From: Candidatus Zixiibacteriota bacterium
Lineage (GTDB): Bacteria > Zixibacteria > MSB-5A5 > SM23-73-2
Assembly (NCBI GenBank): GCA_030615745.1
Contig: JAUWYR010000004.1
Location: 15,685-79,684, forward strand
Direction: 5' to 3'
Length of the DNA: 64,000 bases
This document shows positions 41,668-49,961 of the stretch, piece by piece. The notes below the pieces were generated by a model. It did not search any database. It worked only from the letters and a program-made list of their open reading frames with translations, and was not told the DNA's origin. Every line of letters starts with the position of its first letter. The stretch's first letter is position 1. The position numbers and the translations under genes are program-made.

Positions 41668-42502
41668 AAAAAAAATAGGGATATTCGACTCAGGTGTGGG
41701 TGGTTTAACTGTTGCTCGCGAGATTCTTAAAATCCTCCCCTTTGAACAGATAATCTATTTTGGCGATACTGCGCGTTGCCCATATGGTCCGAGATCGAAA
41801 AAAATTGTCAGGGAATTTTCATTGCAGAATGTGAATTTTTTATTATCTCAAAATGTTAAATTCATCGTAGTGGCTTGTAATACTTCCTCAGCTTTGGCTT
41901 TGGATTTTTTAAAAAAAAGGTTTGAAATTCCCATGATGGGAGTTATCGAGCCAGGAGCAAAAGGAGCAGTCGAGGCAACTAAAAATAAAAAGGTAGGGGT
42001 GATCGGAACTTTAGGAACAATTTCATCTGGTTCTTATGTTAAAGCTATTCATAAAATGGACAAAAAGATTATAATTTATCCTCTGTCCTGCCCTCTTTTT
42101 GTCAGCTTGACTGAGGAGGGTTTTATTAACAAAAAAGCGACCTATCTTATCGCTGAGGAATACTTGAAGCCTTTGAAGAAAAAAAGAATCGATACTTTGA
42201 TCTTAGGATGCACCCACTATCCTTTGTTAAAAGGGGTTATAAGAAATGCGATGAAAAAATCCGAAGGATTTCCGAAGGACTCTTCGAGCATAGAAAATGT
42301 AACGTTGATCGACTCAGCTGAAAAGACAGCTTTGGATGTCAAAAGGTTTTTATTAGAAAAAGACCTTTTAAGAAAATCTGATAAAGAACCTTCTCATAAA
42401 TTTTTTGTCTCAGACCAGCCGGATAAATTCAAAAAACTCGGACAAAGATTTTTAGGGAAAAAGATAAAAAGGGTTGAATTAGTGGACATAAACAAATACT
42501 AA
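41651..42502 (+). CDS. murI: Glutamate racemase
   Basis: Makes D-glutamate for peptidoglycan. 283 aa from ATG 41651, which gives the standard MKLKDEKKIGIFDSGVGG start; GTG 41633 or TTG 41627 are possible and would overlap the amidase gene further. Catalytic cysteines lie in VACNTSSA and LGCTHYPLL, with FGDTARCPYG between strand motifs. After LLKGVIRNAMKK exactly 12 codons (SEGFPKDSSSIE, residues 204-215) are supplied by a 36-bp element found again at 32035. The normal sequence then resumes with VTLIDSAEKTA. This is an in-frame insertion in a surface loop. Confidence 0.95.
   Translation: MKLKDEKKIGIFDSGVGGLTVAREILKILPFEQIIYFGDTARCPYGPRSKKIVREFSLQNVNFLLSQNVKFIVVACNTSSALALDFLKKRFEIPMMGVIEPGAKGAVEATKNKKVGVIGTLGTISSGSYVKAIHKMDKKIIIYPLSCPLFVSLTEEGFINKKATYLIAEEYLKPLKKKRIDTLILGCTHYPLLKGVIRNAMKKSEGFPKDSSSIENVTLIDSAEKTALDVKRFLLEKDLLRKSDKEPSHKFFVSDQPDKFKKLGQRFLGKKIKRVELVDINKY
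42260..42295 (+). repeat. 36-bp dispersed element family C, in-frame copy in murI
   Basis: 36 bases identical to 32035-32070. It begins exactly on a codon boundary of murI (codon 204) and adds 12 codons. The flanking MurI sequence matches the family without it. Confidence 0.85.
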
Positions 42503-42505
42503 ATT

Positions 42506-43093
42506 ATGAAAATAGTTTTAGCCACAAATAATCAACATAAAATAAAAGAGATAAAAGAAATTTTAAAAGATCCCAATTTAGAGATTTTAACCCTTGCTGA
42601 TTTTCCTGATTTTCCAAAGCCAGAGGAAACCGGAAAGACCTTTGAGGAAAATGCAACTATTAAAGCAAAGTCAGTCTATGATTTTACAAAAATTGCCTCG
42701 ATTGCTGATGATTCAGGGTTAGAGGTGGACGCTTTAAATAATATGCCGGGAATTTTATCCGCAAGATTTGCAGGGGAGGGTTGTAGTTATGAAGATAACA
42801 ATTTAAAGCTTTTAAATTTGATGAAAGATATTCCCTGGGACAAAAGGAGTGCAACTTTTGTTTGCGTTGTGGCAATAGCTTACGATTTTAAAAATATAAA
42901 AATTGTTGAGGGGAAAGTCAAAGGTGTAATCGCACAGAAACAGATGGGAAAAAATGGCTTCGGCTACGACCCTTTGTTTTATTATCCTCCATTGAGTAAA
43001 ACATTTGCTCAACTTGCGCTTGATGTGAAAAACGAAATAAGCCACAGGGCAATTGCATTCAGAAAGGCCAAAAAACTTCTATCTTCTTTTTAA
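42506..43093 (+). CDS. rdgB: XTP/dITP pyrophosphatase (RdgB/HAM1)
   Basis: 195 aa. LATNNQHKIKEI at the N-terminus, the catalytic SIADDSGLEVDAL near residue 68, PGILSARFAGEG, and GFGYDPLFYYP with SHRAIAFRKA at the end. Removes non-canonical purine nucleotides (dITP, XTP) from the pool. It lies 3 bp after murI; the murI-rdgB pairing is common. Confidence 0.95.
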   Translation: MKIVLATNNQHKIKEIKEILKDPNLEILTLADFPDFPKPEETGKTFEENATIKAKSVYDFTKIASIADDSGLEVDALNNMPGILSARFAGEGCSYEDNNLKLLNLMKDIPWDKRSATFVCVVAIAYDFKNIKIVEGKVKGVIAQKQMGKNGFGYDPLFYYPPLSKTFAQLALDVKNEISHRAIAFRKAKKLLSSF

Positions 43094-43433
43094 AATCAAA
43101 TTTCCAAATGAGGTTTTGAGTAAAACCAAAGTTTTGCACTCAAGGAAAGATAACATAAAGCTTGTAAGCACGAATTCATTCGTGCATTTTATTTGCACAG
43201 ATAGAATCTGTGCCTACAAATCTAACTTCTTTTCAAAAGCAGATTTATAAGTGAGGTTTTCAGGTAAAGCTAAAGCTTTACACTCCAAAAAGATAGACTG
43301 AGTTTTTTGTTTTTCTGAAAAGATAAAACTTTCTTGACAACTATCCTAAATCTTTTATATTTTTAACCGTAATAAATGGGTGGGGTGGTGGGGTTCTAAT
43401 ACCTAATACCTACCACCTAACACCTAAAAGAAC
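43094..43433. repeat. Repeat-rich gap between rdgB and the tRNA cluster
   Basis: No gene seen. It holds gtaaaaccaaagttttgcactc (about 43122-43143), gcacgaattcattcgtgc (43168-43185), gcacagatagaatctgtgcctacaaatc (43195-43222, whose reverse complement recurs exactly at 62656-62683; shown here in two parts for reference), gtaaagctaaagctttacactcca (43264-43287), a promoter at 43334, and a taatacctaatacctaccaccta tract (about 43398-43425) that is the opposite-strand form of the taggt tracts after tRNA-Arg(CCG). Confidence 0.65.
43334..43361 (+). promoter_or_regulatory. Promoter of the tRNA Pro-Arg-His cluster
   Basis: TTGACA at 43334-43339, 16-bp spacer, TATATT at 43356-43361. It lies about 70 bp upstream of tRNA-Pro. 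The 16-bp spacing matches the promoters at 44648, 48233 and 62540. Confidence 0.7.
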
Positions 43434-43510
43434 CGGGGTGTAGCGCAGTCTGGTAGCGCACATGGTTTGGGACCATGGTGTCGGAGGTTCAAATCCTCTC
43501 ACCCCGACCA
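43434..43510 (+). tRNA. tRNA-Pro (anticodon TGG)
   Basis: 77 nt including an encoded CCA. Acceptor CGGGGTG/CACCCCG; anticodon stem CATGG/CCATG with loop TTTGGGA, anticodon TGG; T-loop GTTCAAATC. It reads CCA and, by wobble, other proline codons. It is charged by ProS in this window. Confidence 0.96.
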
Positions 43511-43603
43511 GAGAAAGTTGGAAAACAGCAAACTGTTCACAGCTAACAGTAGAAAGTTTCGTAAAAACTGTGAACTGTTAACCGTTTACTGTGAACAGAA
43601 ACT

Positions 43604-43677
43604 GCCCCCGTAGCTCAGTTGGATAGAGCATCTGCCTTCTAAGCAGAGGGTCGCCTGTTCGAGTCAGGCCGGGGGTA
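43604..43677 (+). tRNA. tRNA-Arg (anticodon TCT)
   Basis: 74 nt. Acceptor GCCCCCG with a G:U first pair as in the other tRNA-Arg; anticodon stem TCTGC/GCAGA, loop CTTCTAA, anticodon TCT (AGA codons, very common in these genes). No encoded CCA. It is flanked by acagtaaac-type oligomer tracts. Confidence 0.96.
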
Positions 43678-43768
43678 GCTGGAGTAAGTAAACAGAAAAC
43701 AGTATACGGTAAACAGTAAAAGATTTTTTTCTGTATACTGTTTACTGTGAACTGTCTACTGACAACAC

Positions 43769-43846
43769 GGTGGGTGTAGCTCAGTTGGTTAGAGCACCAG
43801 GTTGTGGCCCTGGTGGTCGCGGGTTCAAGTCCCGTCATCCACCCCA
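43769..43846 (+). tRNA. tRNA-His (anticodon GTG), also a recombinase attachment end
   Basis: 78 nt counting the extra G at -1 and the encoded CCA. Acceptor GTGGGTG/CATCCAC; anticodon stem CCAGG/CCTGG, loop TTGTGGC, anticodon GTG. Its last 12 nt (43835-43846), read on the other strand, are the final three codons and stop of a truncated serine recombinase. This marks the tRNA 3' end as the boundary of an integrated element. Confidence 0.95.
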
Positions 43847-44572
43847 TTTTTCAGTTTTGTTCCCTTCGGCTAATAAGTCGAAGGGCTTTCTGTATGTGGG
43901 ATAAAGAGTTCCGTCAATTACTTGACAGTTCGAAAGTAGAAAATTGAGAAGTTTCCTTTTCTCTGGGGCTTCTTGCTTCTGATATAGAAAATACGCTTTG
44001 CTGGCGAGTTCTAAGATTTTGATTCCCTCATCGAAGTAGCTTTTATTGGCATTTTGATGACATTGAATTTCGGATAGTATTCTTGACTGCTCCTCTATCC
44101 ATTGTTCTGATTTTCTGTTCCAGAATTCCTCTGTGATTTTACCTTCGAGTTTGTCCTCATAGGCTTGGTCAAGCTTTTGTTGAAGTTTTTTATGCCGTAA
44201 GGTGAGCTTGCCTATCATCTCATCGTGATATGCTTTCTCGTCAACGTGACTTGCTTTTAAGGCTTCTTTGATCCATTCCAGTTTTGCATCATCGATTACT
44301 ATTTTTTTAACCACCTGACCAAGTTTGTCCTCAAGTAACTCTTCCCGGATATATGCTTTCTCACATTTTCCCTTGGAACCGGTGCAGTGATAGTAGATGT
44401 ATCTATTCTTCTGTATTTCTGCGGTGATGGAACAACCGCAGCGTCCACAGGTCAAAAGTCCAACAAAGGCGAAATTCCTCTTTTTCGGCTTGGGCTTATT
44501 GTGGTTTTTGAATACTTCCTGAACTTTTTCGAAAAGCTTTTTAGTTATGATCGGTGGATGCTTGCCTGAATA
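43835..44572 (-). pseudogene. Truncated serine site-specific recombinase (C-terminal half only)
   Basis: The open frame runs from codon 44572 (after a TGA at 44573-44575) to the stop at 43835-43837: 245 residues. It starts mid-family with YSGKHPPIITKKLFEKVQ, the recombinase domain linker. The zinc ribbon follows (CGRCGCS...YYHCTGSKGKC), then the long coiled-coil C-terminal region. The N-terminal resolvase catalytic domain with its nucleophile serine is missing, so it cannot recombine DNA. A shorter reading from ATG 44455 is possible but starts inside the zinc ribbon. The last codons (W-G-G-stop) come from the antisense of tRNA-His. Confidence 0.82.
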
Positions 44573-44647
44573 TCAAAAGCGCTAAAGTCATGATAACAGA
44601 TTTATTTTAAGAGAATGGGATTATTTTATTTCGGTCACTTTTTTTAC

Positions 44648-44675
44648 TTGACAAAAATTGTGGTTGTATTATATT
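44648..44675 (+). promoter_or_regulatory. Promoter of the dockerin-bearing repeat protein gene
   Basis: TTGACA at 44648-44653, 16-bp spacer, TATATT at 44670-44675. It leaves an 80-nt leader before the ATG at 44762, which has aaggagg upstream. Confidence 0.75.
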
Positions 44676-44761
44676 TTAATAAAGAGAGCAAGTCATTTTA
44701 ACAATAAACTTTATAAGAATTGAATGGCGCAAACCTTGAAAAAACAAGGAGGCGATTTTAA

Positions 44762-46414
44762 ATGAAGAAAAAACTTCTTGTCGTTCTTTTGTGTTTGACT
44801 TTCCTGCTTATCTTTCCGGGACTGGCAAAAGCTCAGTTCGGTTCGATTTCTGGGAAAGTAACAGATGAAGAGACTGGGTTTCCTATCATGGGAGCTCACG
44901 TTTGGGCAAGAGCAGATACTACCCAACCGGGGGGATATGGATTCGGTATAACCGATACTTTAGGATTGTATGTAATTGACAGTCTCGATGCTGGAGAATT
45001 TCTGGTCTCGTCTTCTGCCCTGGGATATGAAGACGAGAATTATCCTGAATCCGTGATTGTGGCAGCTGCTGAGAATACGCCAGATATCGATTTTGCTCTC
45101 ACCCCTGCAGAAGCGACCGGTTCTATTTCCGGGATGGTTACAGATGGAGAAACCGGTCTCCCACTTCCTATGGCTCACGTCTGTGCTTATGGTAGTACTC
45201 ATGTCGAAGGGGATGCTTGGACGGACACTGCCGGATATTATCTCATACAGAACCTTGTCGCTGGACAGTATATAGTAGGAGTTCATAAGAACGGATATGA
45301 AGATGAGGTCTATCCCGAATCGGTGACTGTTGAGGAGGGGCAGAATATACCTGATATAGATTTCGCTTTGACCCCCATAGGTGAATATGGTTCAATTTCA
45401 GGTTGGGTAACAGACGAACAGACAGCACTCCCACTTCCCATGGCTCATGTCTGGGCATATGATAGCGTTGCTCGCTTCGGAGAGGATAGTTGGACCGATA
45501 CAGCTGGATACTATCTCATACAAAACCTAACAGCTGGGCAGTATGCAGTTGGAGCTCATAAGAGTGGATACGAAATTGGGTTTTATCCGGAATTGGTTGC
45601 TGTTGAGGAGGGACAGAATACGCCTGATATAGATTTCGCTTTGACTCCAACAGGTGAGTACGGCTCAATTATAGGCTGGGTCGGTGATGAAGAGACCGGT
45701 CTCCCCATTATCATGGCTTACCTGAGAGCCATAGGTTTGGATGATGAAATTTGCGGGGAGGCTTGGAGCGATACCAGCGGTCAATACGGAATCTTAGATC
45801 TTCCCCCCGGGATTTACCGCGTCGTGGTCAGCAAAGATGGTTATGCTCCAGAAACCTATCCTGATTCGGTAATTGTGGTTGCCGGGCAGAATACACCCCA
45901 TATTGATTTTTCTCTGACTCCAATAGGTGAGTACGGATCAATTTCTGGGAGGGTTACCGATGAAGAGACTGGTCTTCCGATCAGCATGGCTTATCTTTTA
46001 GCCATAGGCTTGGATAACTGGTGTTATGCAGAGGCCTGGAGTGATACCAGCGGTTATTATACTATCCAATACCTGTGTACTGGCATTTACCAGGTCAACG
46101 TGCATGTAATAGGCTATATTCCAGAAAGCTATCCCGATTCAGTGATGGTGTTAGCTGGTGAAAATACCTCAGACATCGACTTTGCTCTTACATCTATTTA
46201 TTTTGGTGATGTTACTGGAGATGGAAATATCAACCTTACTGACGCTATCTATCTGGCAAATTATTGTCTAAAAGCTGGTCCTGCTCCTGAACCTTTAGAA
46301 GCCGGAGAGGTCAACTGCGACGACGAAATAAATTTATCAGATGTGATATACTTGGCGAACTATTTGTTGAAAGGTGGACCCGCTCCACACCATTGCGGAA
46401 ACTATCAATTTTAG
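44762..46414 (+). CDS. Secreted protein: five carboxypeptidase-regulatory-like repeats plus dockerin-like domain
   Basis: 550 aa. Signal peptide 1-25 (ends GLAKA-Q). Five tandem units of about 93 residues, each starting GSISG-VTDEETGLP, continuing with AWTDT-GYY and closing with NTPDIDFALTP: CarboxypepD_reg-like beta sandwiches. After them (about 480-550) come two dockerin-type calcium loops, GDVTGDGNINLTDAIYLANY and the shorter NCDDEINLSDVIYLANYLLK. The repeats are also similar in DNA, so unequal exchange is likely. Probably a cell-surface or exported structural or adhesive protein. Its cohesin partner is not in this window. Own promoter; monocistronic. Confidence 0.85.
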   Translation: MKKKLLVVLLCLTFLLIFPGLAKAQFGSISGKVTDEETGFPIMGAHVWARADTTQPGGYGFGITDTLGLYVIDSLDAGEFLVSSSALGYEDENYPESVIVAAAENTPDIDFALTPAEATGSISGMVTDGETGLPLPMAHVCAYGSTHVEGDAWTDTAGYYLIQNLVAGQYIVGVHKNGYEDEVYPESVTVEEGQNIPDIDFALTPIGEYGSISGWVTDEQTALPLPMAHVWAYDSVARFGEDSWTDTAGYYLIQNLTAGQYAVGAHKSGYEIGFYPELVAVEEGQNTPDIDFALTPTGEYGSIIGWVGDEETGLPIIMAYLRAIGLDDEICGEAWSDTSGQYGILDLPPGIYRVVVSKDGYAPETYPDSVIVVAGQNTPHIDFSLTPIGEYGSISGRVTDEETGLPISMAYLLAIGLDNWCYAEAWSDTSGYYTIQYLCTGIYQVNVHVIGYIPESYPDSVMVLAGENTSDIDFALTSIYFGDVTGDGNINLTDAIYLANYCLKAGPAPEPLEAGEVNCDDEINLSDVIYLANYLLKGGPAPHHCGNYQF

Positions 46415-47034
46415 CTTTGGGGAAGTTTTGATCAATTACCAATGCTGTGAAAAGGTTTTAAAGATTAAGCAATCATAAAAAGCCTTTAGATTTTTGTTGA
46501 ATTTTACACGCACAAGGGTTCCCTTATTCAAAAAGAAAGGGGCAGGGGGTGGACATACCCCCTCCGACGATTGAGATTATATAGATTCCAACAGCTGAGA
46601 AGTATCAGGTATCTGTTCTTCTGTTGTTGCCAAATAAGTTCTAAGACCGTCCACTACTCCACCCTTTGTTTTAATTGAACTCAGATTTTTGTGTATTTTT
46701 ATGGATTATTAAATTGCTACACCGCACCCTTTGATCCTTAGAGAAAAAAATATAGGCAAAGTCCTCTTCAAAAAACTTTTCAAGCCGACCATCTCATTTC
46801 TCTTGAAAAAATGTCTTGATTTATATTCTTTAGTAGGGATCGAGCAAAGTTTAGCTAAAACGTAACCAAGACTTTTTCTGGATTTTTTCATAATCTTTGA
46901 TTATCTATGCAACAATTCATCTAAACTCAGAGTATATAGAATTTAAAGCGGAATGATCTCCATTCTGCGCAAGACTTGAACTCGATAAAAAGAGGTATTT
47001 TGTGGAAAAGCACTAAAAGCCTAAAGGAGCTGTT
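46415..47034. other. 620-bp gap with no convincing gene
   Basis: AT-rich sequence after the dockerin protein. It contains gggggtggacataccccc (about 46545-46562), a hairpin too far from the gene to be its terminator. A 60-codon minus-strand frame (46709-46891) has no ribosome site and no recognisable family. No promoter could be assigned with confidence for the gene at 47035. Confidence 0.5.
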
Positions 47035-47928
47035 ATGAAAAAGTATTTTGTATTTTTAGTGATATTTTTAATCATCAATGTTCATAATTCCTTGGCTTCT
47101 TATTTAAATATCACTTTTCGGGGTATTGGTTTAAGTATAGGAAATTCAAAGAAAGCGAATGGAATACGTTTGAATTTTGTTGATAATGAGGTTGAAAAAA
47201 TAAATGGTCTCAACTTAACGTTATGGAAGCCAAAAGATAACTCAGATGCTATAATGAATGGTTTTGCCTTGGGAGTAATAGGACCAGAAGTCAAGGATAT
47301 AAACGGTCTTGCCTTGGGTGGAGTTGGAGTGGTCACAGAAAAGATGAATGGTGTTTCTTTTGGGTTAATTGGAGTTACGTCCACGGAAATAAATGGAATA
47401 ACAATTGGAGGTATCGGGGTGGCAAATGATAACTTAAAGGGAATAGCAATCGGAGGGATCGGAGTGGCAAATCAAGACGTCAATGGAATAACAGTTGGTG
47501 GTGTCGGGGTAGCAAACCAGAACTTAAATGGAATAGCGATAGGTGGTATTGGTGTGGCAAATCAAGATGTGGATGGGATAGCAATAGGAGGGATCGGAGT
47601 GGCAAATCAAGACCTGAATGGGATAGCCATCGGTGGTATTGGGGTAGGTAGCCAGAATGTAAATGGAATAGTAATCGGAGGGGTAGGGGTAGGGGCACAG
47701 GACATAACAGGTTTTGTATTCGGAGGAGTACATGTGAAGTCTAATAGTTTAACTGGCTTAGGAATAGGAGGATACTGCAAGCTAAAAGAAAACCTGAATG
47801 GCGTTTCTATTGGAATATTTAATTATACCAGACATCTTGAGGGTGTGCAAATCGGTATTCTTAATTACTGTGGAAACAACCCGAAGCCTTTGAGATTATT
47901 GCCGATTATCAATGTGCATATTGATTGA
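47035..47928 (+). CDS. Secreted beta-solenoid protein of NGIAIGGIGVANQ repeats (LA_2272-like)
   Basis: 297 aa with a signal peptide (1-21, SLA-S). From about residue 60 to 260 it is a run of 14-20-residue repeats with consensus NGIAIGGIGVANQD; the central six copies are nearly identical. The spacing and the Gly/Ile alternation suggest a regular beta solenoid, as in LA_2272-type surface repeat proteins of Leptospira. The last 40 residues depart (GVSIGIFNYTRHLEGVQIGI, then NYCGNNPKPLRLLP). The ribosome site aaaggag is good. Probably outer-surface; function unknown. Confidence 0.75.
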   Translation: MKKYFVFLVIFLIINVHNSLASYLNITFRGIGLSIGNSKKANGIRLNFVDNEVEKINGLNLTLWKPKDNSDAIMNGFALGVIGPEVKDINGLALGGVGVVTEKMNGVSFGLIGVTSTEINGITIGGIGVANDNLKGIAIGGIGVANQDVNGITVGGVGVANQNLNGIAIGGIGVANQDVDGIAIGGIGVANQDLNGIAIGGIGVGSQNVNGIVIGGVGVGAQDITGFVFGGVHVKSNSLTGLGIGGYCKLKENLNGVSIGIFNYTRHLEGVQIGILNYCGNNPKPLRLLPIINVHID

Positions 47929-48350
47929 AGGCGTGGATTTCACCTTGTTATAATAGACAATATTAGATAGCCACTGTCTATTCAAAACCCTAACTTTAAT
48001 TAGTTGTGTCAGGAGCTTTACTCCTGACACAACCCAAAAATGGAGTGTAATCATTTATGATTGCAGGGATACCGTTTTGGTGGGATGCATTCCTTTCTTT
48101 CGTTTGTCAGCATTAGGAAATCCCGACGACAACCAGCCTTAGTAATTCCTATACTCAAGGCATCAAAAAGTTCCTTAAAATTTTGAGGGGTTGATGTTCG
48201 GTTCCGATTCCCAATTCAAATGAATATTAATATTGACTTTTAGAAAGAACCAATTATACTTAGCCTAATCAAGAAGGTGGCTTTAGCTTTGAATAATGTG
48301 GTTTTCTCAGTTGGTTTTATATTTAACTTAAATTTCTTTGGAGGTAAGTT
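47929..48350. other. 422-bp gap: hairpins, a decayed frame and a promoter
   Basis: Holds gtgtcaggagctttactcctgacac (48006-48030, hairpin), tgtaatcatttatgattgca (about 48048-48067), and on the minus strand a 50-codon open stretch (ending near 48056) that reads KELFDALSIGITKAGCRRDF. The stretch has no start or ribosome site and looks like the remnant of a gene. The promoter at 48233-48260 serves the next gene. Confidence 0.5.
48233..48260 (+). promoter_or_regulatory. Promoter of the SBBP/dockerin protein gene
   Basis: TTGACT at 48233-48238, 16-bp spacer, TATACT at 48255-48260; an approximately 85-nt leader precedes the TTG start at 48351 (ribosome site ggaggt). Confidence 0.7.
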
Positions 48351-49961
48351 TTGCCTAAAATTAAGTCAAGACCTCGATATAGAAAGGCACTAACACCTGC
48401 ACTCATTATTTGTTTTATAATCGCGGTAATCCTGATTATAGTTTTCAATAAAGCTTTTTTTCAACCGGTATTTAAAAGAGAGGTTACTATTAAACCTGAG
48501 TATCTTGAAAATGAAAGTGAGGAATTGTGGGTTTCCAGATATAACGGACCAGCAGATGGTAATGATTGGGCTAAGGCTCTGGTGGTGGATGGGTTCGGCA
48601 ATATCTACGTGACTGGAGAAAGCGAAGGTAAGACCACAGGTAAGGATGTTGCCACCATAAAGTACAATGGAAAAGGAGATACCTTATGGGTAAAAAGATA
48701 CAATGGACCCGTAAATGGCGACGATTGGGGTGCTTTCTTAGCCATAGATGAATCTGGAAACGTCTATCTGGCTGGGGGAAGCGAAGGAGAGGGGACAGGT
48801 CTTGATTATCTCACCATAAAATATACCCCTTCCGGAGAGGTTATCTGGATGAAAAGGTATAATGGTTCTGGAAACTCATCTGACAGAGCTTCAGCTTTGG
48901 CCATAGACGACTCCGGAAACGTTTACCTTACCGGCGAAAGCGAGGGGGAAGGCTCAGGCTTTGACTATGCCACTTTGAAGTATGACAAAAATGGTGAGGT
49001 TGTTTGGGTCAGAAGATATAATGGGTCTGAAAACGGAAATGACTGCGCTTATGCTTTAGCTGTTGACGCTTATGGCAATGTTTACCTGACCGGTTACAGC
49101 TATGGGGGGTCAACGAGATCCGACTATCTTACCTTAAAATATAATACTTCGGGTGATCTCCTGTGGGTTAAAAGATTCGATGGATCCCAAAACTCTGTTG
49201 ACAGAGCTTATGCTTTAGCTGTGGGTATCTCCGGAGATGTATATGTAACCGGATATAGTCATGGAGACCAAACAGACAAAAACATTCTTACGATAAAGTA
49301 CAATTCTTACGGAAAGCTACTCTGGGCGAAAAGATACAATGGATCGGCCAATGGATTGGACCGGACTCATGCCTTAACTTTGGACAGCTCTGGTAATGTC
49401 TATGTAGCTGGACAGAGCCACGGTGTGGTTACCGGCTCTGATTTTGTTACTATTAAATATAATCCTTCAGGCGATACTCTCTGGGTGAGAATATACGAAG
49501 GTCCTGGAAACCACAACGATTGGGATTTAGCTCATGCTATGGCAGTAGATGATTTTGGCAGCATCTATGTTACCGGCGAGAGTCAGGGGACCGGAACAGA
49601 TCACGACTACGCCACGATAAAGTACGATCTCTCTGGTAATCTCCTCTGGGTTAGAAGATATAATCAGCCCTCTATTGATAATGCTTTTGCCTTAGCTGTA
49701 GATCCCTCTGGTAACGTCTATGTGACCGGATTCAGCTACGGCCCCGGGACCACTTCTGATTATGCCACTATCAAATATGGGCAGTTTATAAGAGGAGATG
49801 TCAATGGAGATAAAACGATAGATTTAGCTGATGCAATCTACTTAGCAAACTATTTACTTAAAGGCGGAGGCCAACCACCTGTCCCGATTTCTCGAGCTAA
49901 TGCCAACGGGGATGATGCTGTCAACCTATTGGATGTGATACACATAGTGAGCTATTATTAG
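48351..49961 (+). CDS. Surface-anchored SBBP beta-propeller with dockerin-like tail
   Basis: 536 aa, TTG start with ttggaggtaag upstream. A single N-terminal membrane helix (about 16-36) has no obvious cleavage site, suggesting a signal anchor. Eight repeats of about 52 residues follow with consensus LWVKRYNGS-NG-D-A-ALAVD-SGNVYVTG-S-G-T-SDYATIKYN-SGD, the seven-bladed-propeller-related SBBP repeat. The end (about 480-536) has two dockerin-like loops: GDVNGDKTIDLADAIYLANY and a second with NANGDDAVNLLDVIHI. It shares its tail type with the protein at 44762, suggesting a common sorting or attachment role. Confidence 0.85.
   Translation: MPKIKSRPRYRKALTPALIICFIIAVILIIVFNKAFFQPVFKREVTIKPEYLENESEELWVSRYNGPADGNDWAKALVVDGFGNIYVTGESEGKTTGKDVATIKYNGKGDTLWVKRYNGPVNGDDWGAFLAIDESGNVYLAGGSEGEGTGLDYLTIKYTPSGEVIWMKRYNGSGNSSDRASALAIDDSGNVYLTGESEGEGSGFDYATLKYDKNGEVVWVRRYNGSENGNDCAYALAVDAYGNVYLTGYSYGGSTRSDYLTLKYNTSGDLLWVKRFDGSQNSVDRAYALAVGISGDVYVTGYSHGDQTDKNILTIKYNSYGKLLWAKRYNGSANGLDRTHALTLDSSGNVYVAGQSHGVVTGSDFVTIKYNPSGDTLWVRIYEGPGNHNDWDLAHAMAVDDFGSIYVTGESQGTGTDHDYATIKYDLSGNLLWVRRYNQPSIDNAFALAVDPSGNVYVTGFSYGPGTTSDYATIKYGQFIRGDVNGDKTIDLADAIYLANYLLKGGGQPPVPISRANANGDDAVNLLDVIHIVSYY

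Noticed and set aside
43053-43250. 65-codon plus-strand frame overlapping the rdgB end
   Set aside because: Overlaps rdgB in another frame and then reads through hairpin elements.
43578-43847. 89-codon minus-strand frame (GLEPATTRATTWCSNQLSYTHR-type)
   Set aside because: It is antisense to tRNA-Arg and tRNA-His; such frames are a known artefact of tRNA genes.
46540-46570. Possible second attachment site matching the tRNA-His end (ggggtgga-like)
   Set aside because: Only a short G-rich similarity inside a hairpin; too little to call a duplicated attachment site.
46709-46891. 60-codon minus-strand frame
   Set aside because: No ribosome site, no recognised family; kept only as part of the gap description.
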